Positions 55,930 through 64,000 of a DNA stretch of 64,000 nt are shown piece after piece. The stretch lies in contig JAJEKV010000030.1 of NCBI GenBank assembly GCA_021234155.1, forward strand, positions 14,562,003-14,626,002, written 5' to 3'. The first letter of the stretch is position 1. Every line of letters starts with the position of its first letter. This stretch comes from Isoetes taiwanensis (taxonomy: Eukaryota; Streptophyta; Lycopodiopsida; Isoetales; Isoetaceae). A program made the position numbers and the translations under genes. The notes below the pieces were generated by a model. It was not told where the DNA came from and did not search any database. It was given only the letters and a program-made list of their open reading frames with translations.

Positions 55930-56250
55930 ATCTAGGCTGGTGATTCCTTCGCAAGCAATCTCCACAGTCGTCGTCTATCCGGTGGAATCACAAGTTGCAA
56001 TCTCCACAGTCGTCGTCTATCCGGTGGAATCACAAGTTGGTGATTCCATGCCGTGGAATGCCCGCCGCCATCATTACATGCCGTAGGCATTAATTGCTTG
56101 TTCACGTCAAATGCTCGCCATTCGACGACGCCTAACCGACGCATTTAACGAAAGCAATGAAACGGCGCGCGCCCCGTCGGCTACACTGACGGACAATTTA
56201 GGGCAAAATCTAGGACCATAGGCGGTGATTCCACTCCGCAGAATCATCCT
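55930..56250. repeat. Internal copies of MULE hairpin units, with 44-bp tandem duplication
   Basis: Units like 'ctatccggtggaatcacaagttggtgattcc' recur here. A segment of ~44 bp (beginning 'gcaatctccacagtcgtcg') is duplicated in tandem at about 55958-56045. Another GGTGATTCC...GAATCA unit sits at 56226. They resemble the TIR units and lie between the protease gene and the next ORF. Confidence 0.7.
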
Positions 56251-56449
56251 TCGGGGGCCGGACCAGCACCATCCGCTTCGTATTCACTCATAATTCCTTG
56301 GCTGTCGCTCCTGTGAGGCGCTTCGATCTTCCCCGCCGGCGCTTGCTTCCCAGCCATCGGCGCTAGTTTCCAGTTTATCATCATCAGGTAAGAATCATGT
56401 TCGCCTATACCAAAATCATGTTCTTACCATCTGTTGCTGAGTTCCAGGC

Positions 56450-56800
56450 ATGGCGGACTGCCCCCCAGTAGCCATAATCGACGGCGTCCTCGTGGTAGAC
56501 CTCGGTTTTCTGGAGGCGCTCAAGGATTGCAGGCTTGAGAGTCTGCAGCAGCGTCTCCGGAGTCGTGCACTGGTAGAGGTGCCGCCAATTTCTGTCGCCA
56601 TACCTTCGGGACGCGGTTGGCTGGTGGAGTGCATTAGAATTCCCTGCGGAAGGTCTCCAACGTTTTCACATCCCCCGCACGAGACTCTTGATGAGGAGTG
56701 GGCAAAGAATCTGTTTGCCTACATTCACGCAACTGAAGTGCCAAAGGAGGTGTCTGCAAAGTGTGGCTGCAAACATTACGGTGGTTCAAAGCGAAAGTGA
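56450..56800 (+). CDS. Small ORF inside MULE, unknown (116 aa)
   Basis: A frame from ATG 56450 to stop 56798-56800, preceded by a possible intron (donor CAG|GTAAGA near 56388 and acceptor CCAG near 56448). The protein has a hydrophobic N-terminal part (VAIIDGVLVVDLGFLEAL), a central region with Cys and Pro and a basic C-terminus (CGCKHYGGSKRK). No domain is recognised. Because it sits between hairpin-unit clusters it might be a captured host fragment. Confidence 0.4.
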   Translation: MADCPPVAIIDGVLVVDLGFLEALKDCRLESLQQRLRSRALVEVPPISVAIPSGRGWLVECIRIPCGRSPTFSHPPHETLDEEWAKNLFAYIHATEVPKEVSAKCGCKHYGGSKRK

Positions 56801-57299
56801 AGGAGGAGTGCAAGGACGCAGCCGGATGATGATGATTTTGTGTTCCCCTGTTCTGTTGTAAAGACCCAAGTTCTCGAAGGTCAACTGGGTTCACTTAACA
56901 AGGTTTGAGTCGCCGCTATTCCTTTGATGTTCTTTATTTCTGCTGCAACTAACTCCGGTGCATGAACTTCGCAGAGAAAAACGAAAGCCCTTGATTCATA
57001 ATTGCATAGTTCGCGATGATTGATGAAGCAGGCGCGTCCCTTCTTTTTTTTTTTTGTTTTTGTTGACACACCTTTCTATGAATCCAGGGGAATTCTGAAT
57101 CTCTCGTGAGTTTTTGAGTTCCTGGTAGCCACTGCTTTATTTCATAATACAAATCTAAGTTACTTGATGTACAATCTGTTCAGTTAGCTTCAAATTGCAA
57201 CCACATGCAACTTCTCCATGCATACAAACTGTTTTCAACTCAATCTGTGCCATGGCCGTGTATGGTGATTCCATCCCATGGAATATTCTATACATATTG

Positions 57300-58005
57300 T
57301 GAATTCACACAAAATTTTGAATTTATACAAAACATATTTATACATAGAGGGTATAGGTAGTATTTGTACATACGGTATTTCTACATAGATAAGTTAGACA
57401 TGGAGTATTTAGAGGTAGTTATACGTGGAGTGGCTATACGAAGAGTATATGTACATAGAGTACATGGGTTATACATGAGTAGATACATAGAGTTTTTGTA
57501 CATACTAAGGTTATACGTACAGTAGTTATACATGAAGTATTTGTACAAACTTTGCTTATTATACATATAGTATTTATACGTAGAGTATTAATACATAGAG
57601 TATTTATACATCTGGTTGTACATAGAGTATTAATACATCTGGTTGTGCATAGAGTATTAATACATAGAGTATTTATACATAGAGTATTTGTACATACATT
57701 GGTCATACATGGAGTAGTTATACATGGAGTATTTGTACAAACTTTGCTCATACATAGAGTATTTATACATAGACTATTTGTACATACATTGGTCATACAT
57801 GGAGTAGTTATACATGGAGTATTTGTACAAACTTTGCTTATACATAGAGTATTTATACATAGAGTATTTGTACATACATTGGTCATACATGGAGTAGTTA
57901 TACATGGAGTATTTGTACAAACTTTGGTTATACATAGAGTATTTATACATAGAGTATTTATACATAGAGTATTTATACATAGAGTATACATGGAGTTAGT
58001 ATCAA
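57300..58005. repeat. Minisatellite: 15-bp units in a 90-bp higher-order repeat
   Basis: The array is made of 15-bp units like 'tatacatagagtatt'. From 57691 to 57960 six units form a 90-bp super-unit starting 'tacatacattggtcatac', repeated exactly at 57691, 57781 and 57871. The period is a multiple of three, so long open frames exist on both strands. They are products of the repeat and not genes. Confidence 0.95.
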
Positions 58006-58181
58006 CAGATTATTTTAATATGTAAAGATCTAGGCAAGGTTTTCCATTTCATATTCCTTCCAACCAAGTTTCCTTTTCTTTGCCTCCCTCTTCCCTATTT
58101 CCAAGAGTGGTTTCACCCTAGCAAGACTCGTGCCATAAGCCTCCTCTTCCGCCAAAGATCGGCAGAGATGTTATGGTTGTG

Positions 58182-60357
58182 TCATTGGCCTCCTCCCTCG
58201 TTCATCCTTTCAAGTCTTGTGTCAAGCTGTCTCATCATCACTTCTGTGGCTATGAGGAGGGTGGGATCCTTTGAGGCCCGCTCCATAACCCTAGCAACAC
58301 AAGACTCCAAAGATGCCCTAGCATCTTCCACTGTCATGCCAACTTTTGGGGTTGGTCTAATGTCCTCTAGACTACTTATGTCCACCTCGGGCCCTTCAAG
58401 GATATTGGCATGGGTGTCACCGTGATCTACATGGGCTTAAGAGCTCCATGCCACCACATGCATTTCCATGTTGGGACCCTAGAACTTGAAGGAGGTCTTG
58501 ATCCCCTCGCATCTATCCATCATTTGGATAACCTTCACTTGGTGTTTGCAAATGTTACCCTTGGCGCCCCATGGGCAATCACAACTCGCCCAATTCTTAT
58601 TTGCCCCATTGACAAAGTAGGGTTGGCGGTTCAAATCAAGGGTTTGGACATAGGCCTCTCCTCCATCGAGGTCCACGAATGTGACTGCATCATCGGGAAT
58701 TTGCCTAGCCCCGCGAATAGCCGACTCTATAATTTGCTCTTGTGATGTGTTTATCACAAAACCAGCTTCCTTCAACCCCCTGGGTTAGTGCGTACATGAA
58801 GCAAATTTTAGTCACTTCTAGTAATTACCTAGAGTATGCCATGTGGGTCTCCACATCATGAACACGCATGTGAAGTAGCCAATCTATCCTCCTGCCTTTT
58901 AATTGGGACTTGGAAATCCCGAGGCGCAATTTTAGTGCCTTGTGCGAAGCCTCTATTGCAGCATTGGTTTCTTGATTCGAATGGGGAAACATTCTTGTGG
59001 CCAGGACCCACTCACAAATGTTGCGAGTCCACTCTCGACTCATGTAGGCCGCCAACTTCGGATATTGTGGGTACTTTCTCTTTAGTGCTTCCAACTTCCT
59101 CGAAGCCTCTTCTCTAACAAAACCTCTATGTAATCATCCCCGCACTCATTGTTACACGGGGACACTTTGTTCCATACATGATCTCGCCCAACTCCTTGAA
59201 CATTTGGTTCCTCAAATCTTTATTCTTCACGTTCTTTGTCAACCACTTCAACCAATCTCTCCTCACGTGCCAGATGCAAAGGTTGACACGTACGGTAGGG
59301 AAAACCTATGGTGGAGGGGGAAGTTGACACATAAGGTTAGTATGGAACCAAATTAACCAAAATGAAAACGAGGATAACTAGGAAACATTGTTACCTTCTT
59401 TATTGCATGTATTTCAGCATCACAAGAATCGGTGATAAAACATGAGGGCTTCCATGTCGAGTCGTGGTGTTCAATCCACACTTTCATAGCTTCTAGCCAT
59501 CTAGCTATTGTCTCTTTCTTCTGGGTATTCGTGACAATCCAAGCCAGTGGCATCCCATTGAAATGGTCATCGAATCCAACGAGAGTGAAGAGATAATACC
59601 TATTTAAATAGAAACACGCTTTAGCAAACCTAATTTCCAAGGAACCTAAAAAGGAGCAACCATACCTCTTCTCGTTTGTCTTGTAGGTGGAGTCAAGGCA
59701 TATAGCTCTATCCTTTCCAAATCTCACCATGGCATCCCTTTGAATGGGAGTCATGACCCCAAGTTGAAAGATGTCACCTTGTTCATAGTGGAAGACACAA
59801 TCTTGGTGTTGTTGGACCCACATGTGGACGCTTGTTGCTTGGTCTTCATGCAACTTCCATACATTTCGAGCCACCAATTTATTAATATTGTAGACATCAT
59901 GCAACTTCAACATGTCGTCCCTGGACAGCCCCTCCAAACCAGCCACATCCTTCTTCAAGTTCACCCTCTCTTGGTGGATGTTCATCACCATTCTAGGTGT
60001 TATATAGTGCAATAGCTTCTGTTTGATCCATTCTTTCTTTTCAGTCGAGAGCCATGGTGCTAGCCTATACCTCAACCCTTTCTCAATAGGTTGTTCTTTA
60101 CCATGGCATATTGCACCTTGCTGGTTCACATGATCCCATTTGTGGTACGTAATTTGAGTGCAATTGGGAAGAAGATAGAGCTGCTTCAAAGTAAAATGAC
60201 ATTGGCAACCCCTTCTAATACTCTCCCCTCTCTCAACCCTCTTCCTTCTTTGGCCTGGAGGGGGACGTCGATCCTCAACAACATGAGTGTTCTTAGAATT
60301 ATCTTCTGGCCCAAAGACACACCAGTACCTTTGTTGCACCAGGAATGAATCACACAT
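58182..60357 (-). CDS. MULE transposase with SWIM zinc finger, multi-exon, probably frameshifted
   Basis: The main frame (60357-59353) holds the MULE transposase core: AICLDSTYKTN (first Asp, residue ~222), LFTLVGFDDHFNGMPLAWIV and CFITDSCDAEI (second Asp, ~310). Two introns are visible. One at 59600-59665 is 66 nt, GT-AG, without a stop and interrupts the otherwise conserved join before YYLFTLVGFD. The other at 59306-59394 is 89 nt. The next exon encodes NLCIWHVRRDWLKWLTKNVK. A frame change near 59130 leads to 59094-58825 (SREWTRNICEWVLA). A SWIM zinc finger (CDCPWGAKGNICKH) lies at about 58580-58620, and a helical C-terminus ends at 58182. An N-terminal exon may lie near 60730-60830. The protein would bind the TIRs and cut DNA. 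Confidence 0.88.
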
Positions 60358-60999
60358 GCTTTAAAATCCAAACAAATTATCACAAGCCAGGGAAAGGAAA
60401 TTCACACCTCTTCAAAGTCAGATATGAACCTTTGCCCGGTTTGGATAGCTCTTTATTCCTTTGAGAGCTTCTTATGTAGAAATTGCATGGTGCTTCCCCA
60501 CTTTTTTGCTCCCCGGCTATGAAATCCCCAACCCGTGAGGTGGGAATGTGGCACACCCAAACCGTTGAGTACCTCCTCCCCGTGGTTCGGGACTCGGTGC
60601 TCTAACATAACCCGGTAGTCGATGCGGATCGAAATGCCCTTCTGCAGGGTCTGTTTGCCAGATGCCTGATTGCAGCTGTCAATAAAAATGATATCAGAGC
60701 TTGCCCCGCTGCAAGGACATGGAAATCAGTTGTTCCAGGAACTAACCTCCTCGATCTTCTCCTCCAGATCCATCCCCAGCTCCCCGCTGCCGTCGTCGAG
60801 CAGAGGAATGCCAGGTGATTCCCTCGGATGAACACAGAAGGTGATTCCATCGCATGGTACGAACAGGGGTACGAGGAATGCACATTTTTTAAATTCCGGC
60901 GGGTTGGACTCACGACGACACCGTGGGCCGCCGACCGGGTCCATGAGTGCGGTCTCGATGTTGAAACGTGTCTAACATGCAACTCGCGCCTCAAAGCCT

Positions 61000-61647
61000 C
61001 TGGGTGATTCCATCTAGGTTGATTCACTTGATGTGATTCCTAGGATTTAATGACATTCTGGTGATTCCGTCAGATGGAATCAGATTGTGGTGATTCCGCC
61101 GGGAGGAATGGTCAGGATCACGTGATTCCATCGGCTGGAATCTGATGGTAGTGATTCCGCCGGACGGAATCCAATCTGGGTGATTCTGCCGGGAGGAATC
61201 CCATCTGGGGTGATTCCGTCGACCGGAATCAGAATATGGTGATTCCGTCCGGCGGGATTGCAAGTTGGTGATTCCGCGTCGGGGATCCGCGGACGTGATT
61301 CCATCCCCCGGTATTCCATCGCCGCGGATTCCATCGCTGTGGAATAATTAAGTGGTGATTCCGTCCGTTGTTCTACCGCAGATTCCGGGGAAGTATAGAA
61401 TGGGTGATTCCATCCGGCGGTATTCCGCCGTCGTGATTCCATCGCGTGGAATAATTAAGTGGTGATTCCGTCCGGCAGTTTTCTACCGTTGTGATTCCAC
61501 GGGGAGGTATAGAATGGACGGCCGTACTGTCAGGTACGGATAACGGGGCCTCCGGGACGGATCCCGTTCCCGGAGGGTCTGTGATTCCGCGGGAAAGTAT
61601 TCACCGCGATGGAATCAACCAAAACCGGGGTAAAGATATTTTCACCC
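61000..61647. repeat. MULE right terminal inverted repeat, hairpin-unit array
   Basis: Inverted counterpart of 52453-53010. Units such as 'ggtgattccgccggacggaatcc' repeat every ~35 bp. Single units also occur at about 60839 and 57263 inside the element. Confidence 0.85.
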
Positions 61648-61752
61648 AACTATGTGGGGTCGAAATATTAAAGGACCATTCATGGGGTCAAAATATTAAA
61701 CGATCATTATGGGCAGCACATGCTAATGTGTCGCGATAAGGCTTGAGCTTGC

Positions 61753-61758
61753 CACGTG
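61753..61758 (+). promoter_or_regulatory. G-box (CACGTG) upstream of HdeD-like gene
   Basis: CCACGTGT about 220 bp upstream of the start codon. A second CACGTG lies at 61951-61956, close to the ATG. G-boxes bind plant bZIP and bHLH factors. The role here is inferred from sequence only. Confidence 0.4.
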
Positions 61759-61978
61759 TATCTCATGCGAATACGCCCGGATATACGGTGAAGCCTCAGA
61801 TTTTTCTCGAGCTTCGGTGGTTGCAATCTTTTCAAACCCTAATTAAGCTCTTCATCTCTGTTTCTTAAGCCACCAGAATTTCTTCGTCTTCCCTGGTATA
61901 GTTTGCATATTAACCTGTTTCATCCAAAATTCCTTTAGTTTTTCTTTGATCACGTGTAGTTCTTTAGTTTTGCCCAAA

Positions 61979-63415
61979 ATGCAGCCTTCATCAGAGCAGC
62001 CTGGTGGGTACTATTCCCCTGATGCCACTGCAGCAACTACTCGAACTTATTTCATCAGCATTCCAATCACTGCCATAACTGGTCATGTCACAGAAGAACA
62101 TTTGGATCGATTATCACTGTACATGGCAATATATGGAGCATTGTTTCTTCTTGTTGGGGTAGCTGGAATCATTTTTCCAATCTTTTTTGCCCTCGCTGTG
62201 GAGCAGATTATATCATGGCTTTTGATATTTGGAGGAGTTTTCTCACTTGGACAGTTTTTTATGATGTGTGGCGCGCCAGGAACAAGTTCATTTTTGCTTC
62301 TTGGTGTACTACATCTTGCTCTAGGTCTTTCGATGCTTATCAAACCAATTGAGGGAGGGAATATTTTGATTTACGTCCTCAGTGGCTGGTTCTTGGCACA
62401 TGTAAGTATTCTGTTAATTATATTTATTTAGTGTCTGCCTCAGCTGTGTTGGTTCTGAATAAGGGCAACTACGACCGCTCCATATACTTACGCTTGAGGT
62501 AGCAAATGAAGTACTTATACTTAAAAAGTATACACTCAGTATAATTGTCTTGTCTTTTAAGTTCTTTTAGCAGCCGTCCTCCCTATAAATTTTGACTCTG
62601 TTCTGTGAAACATAAAAACATGTTTGCAGTTTTGGCGTTCTTCAATGTACATGAACAACAATTTTACACCTTAAAAATGTAGTCATATTCTGAGGCTTTG
62701 TGTGTGCCTTCAGATGCTAACCACAACATTGTGGTTCATTTGATGCCTGTAAAAGTTTTCAGTAGCATTTGCTTATCCACTCAAAACAGGTCAAGTTTTG
62801 CTTGGGACTGCACTATGCATGTAGTATTTATCTCGCTTTAAATATTCATCTTTGTAGCATAGCCTAACTGCATTGCATAGCTTTTCCATATCTCTATATC
62901 TTCATTATTTCTGGCCACTTTTGTAGCATCTTCTCTAATGTATGTTTGAGCTTTGCAGGGTTTGTTAAAGTCTTTGATGGCATGTCAAGTACGAACATTG
63001 ACATCCTGGCCGGCAGTATTGGCAAGTGGTTTGCTGTCTATTGTCCTTGCTTTCATGATGCTTGCATTGGCTCCCAGATATGGATTAGTGCTGCTTGGAG
63101 TCATTTTTGGGGCGGATTTGCTGGTGTCAGGGATTGCAATGCTGCTTATTGCCTGTATGGCATACTTTGGTAAGTGCATTTTGTATGTTACTGTTTGGAA
63201 GCTTCTAAATTTTTGAAATATATCTTCTGTGCTTATATTCAGTCTGACATTGAAATGTGTCTTTTAAGCTCACATTGTTTTAAATGTGTTTTCTAAGCTG
63301 AGGTTGTTAGTATATGTAAAATCCATCATTTATGTCTTCCTGTTTGTCAATTGCAGGTAGAAGATCCCCTGAGATACGGGAACCTTTCTTGATAGGGCCA
63401 ACTGCCATTCCGTGA
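61979..63415 (+). CDS. HdeD/DUF308-family membrane protein, three exons (230 aa)
   Basis: Exons are 61979-62401, 62959-63169 and 63357-63415, with GT-AG borders and a total length divisible by three. The N-terminal ~45 residues are soluble (MQPSSEQPGGYYSPDAT). Six hydrophobic segments follow: MAIYGALFLLVGVAGIIFPI, IISWLLIFGGVFSLGQFF, SSFLLLGVLHLALGLSML, ILIYVLSGWFLA, LLSIVLAFMMLAL and LVLLGVIFGADLLVSGIAML. The paired-helix pattern with small residues and an aromatic/Gly-rich loop is that of the HdeD (short repeat, DUF308) family, known mainly as bacterial inner-membrane acid-resistance proteins. The function in the plant and its membrane are unknown. The ATG is the first in-frame Met. The MULE inserted about 330 bp upstream. 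No frameshift is seen, so the gene looks intact. Confidence 0.85.
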
Positions 63416-63475
63416 TGTTTTACTGCAAGTATTAATTTGGATTGGCATATGAGAGATTTTTCTTGGCTTAATGGC

Positions 63476-63481
63476 AATAAA
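63476..63481 (+). terminator. Poly(A) signal AATAAA
   Basis: AATAAA about 60 nt after the stop codon of the HdeD-like gene, in an AT-rich 3' region. It is a likely polyadenylation signal. Confidence 0.55.
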
Positions 63482-63670
63482 ATTCTATCCGTCTCACTAT
63501 GGAGGACCTTTTTCTGAAGACATTTTGTTTGAATTGTGCAGAATTCATATAATATAGGGGGTTATGTATCAAACTTTTCTTGGAGATCTACGCCTTAACA
63601 CTTTAGCGTTAGTGTTTTCATAAATAGACAAGAAGTAGGAAGATGTAAAGCTAGTATAGGCTTGTTGGCA

Positions 63671-63869
63671 AGAGGATGGCTTCTTTACTGGTTAGTCCGT
63701 TCGAGACTTATAACAGGTAGTGGTTAGCCCATGAACAATCTTGTTTCTGGTCATGGATCTCATTTGAAACGGAAAGAGGATGATTTCCTTGCTGGTTAGT
63801 CCGTTTGAGACTTACAACAGGTAGTGGTGAACAAATCATATTTCTTGTTTCTGATCATAGATCCCATTC
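63671..63869 (+). repeat. Two ~104-bp tandem units downstream of HdeD-like gene
   Basis: Units start at 63671 and 63775 and share 'ctggttagtccgtt.gagactta.aacaggtagtggt' and 'cttgtttctg.tcat.gatc'. They are diverged by roughly ten percent or more. Confidence 0.8.
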
Positions 63870-64000
63870 ACTTCAACGCTCCTTACACAGGCTTGACTTC
63901 ATAAAGCCCCAATTTAAGATCACTGACGTGTGTTAATTCAGAATGGCAAAGTGCATCTCTTCATCCAATGCTTCATGCAATGGGTTTCGATGCCTAGTTC

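Larger units (their letters stand above)
52453..61647 (-). mobile_element. MULE DNA transposon, 9.2 kb, with Ulp1-like protease gene
   Basis: Both ends read GGGTGAAAATATCTTTACCCC (inverted). The 9-bp target duplication AACTATGTG lies at 52444-52452 and 61648-61656, the size typical of Mutator-like elements. Long terminal inverted repeats (about 52453-53010 and 61000-61647) are built from hairpin units. The interior has a SWIM-type MULE transposase on the minus strand, a Ulp1-like protease gene and a small ORF on the plus strand, and a 90-bp minisatellite. MULEs that carry Ulp1-like proteases are known in plants (Kaonashi-type). The terminal repeats and duplication look intact. Confidence 0.92.

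Noticed and set aside
57434-57991. Long open frames on both strands over the minisatellite
   Set aside because: They arise because the repeat unit is 15 bp and lacks stops in several frames; composition is purely repetitive.

Overview
This window is nuclear DNA of a land plant. Retrotransposon primer-binding sites match plant initiator-Met tRNA. Ty1/copia, Ty3/gypsy, LINE, hAT, MULE and Helitron-type sequences are all present, and the one host-like gene has short GT-AG introns. I cannot name the species. The single recognisable host gene is an HdeD/DUF308-type membrane protein, and the nesting suggests a large, repeat-rich genome.

Layout. 1-3000: low-complexity DNA with six ~65-nt fold-back units. 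3784-5064 (+): relic of a coiled-coil accessory ORF from a gypsy family that recurs at 32 kb. 5023-7905 (-): Ty1/copia element with one LTR, gag, protease and integrase, but no reverse transcriptase. 8245-9990: an exon-like island, a possible degenerate LTR and a retroposon tail. 10600-41519: one deeply nested block. A LINE (- strand) was hit twice: by a chromodomain gypsy element (Gypsy A, about 10896-29926) and by a second gypsy element (Gypsy B, 30151-41173, TSD ACTCC). Gypsy A was then hit in its gag by a ~604-bp non-autonomous hAT (17160-23300, TSD CTTGTGCT). That in turn was hit by a coding hAT (17593-23121, TSD CACACCAT). 41650-46830 (+): relic of a second Gypsy A-like element, split by a small non-coding LTR element (42739-45545, TSD GCCAT). 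47542-48836 (+): Helitron-type PIF1 helicase relic. 49-52 kb: retroposon tails and simple repeats. 52453-61647: a 9.2-kb MULE (TSD AACTATGTG) with TIRs built from hairpin units. It carries a SWIM-type transposase (-) and a Ulp1-like cysteine protease gene (+). 61979-63415 (+): the HdeD-like gene.

Most interesting region. Between its 5' LTR and gag (about 24.3-28.1 kb) Gypsy A carries extra sense ORFs. One starts in a strong plant Kozak context and its first ten residues equal the N-terminus of histone H3 including the initiator Met (MARTKQTARK), followed by a very basic charged tail but no histone fold. Two promoter-like modules lie here. Each has a pair of ~75-bp near-perfect palindromes about 210 bp apart, then a TATA box about 105-115 nt upstream of an ATG. 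The same element encodes a chromodomain at the end of its integrase, so an H3-tail mimic and a potential H3-tail reader occur together.

Most transposon ORFs carry stops or frameshifts. Differences between LTR copies cluster at CG-rich positions and include many indels, so some breaks may be sequence error rather than biology. All homology calls are by eye; no search was run.
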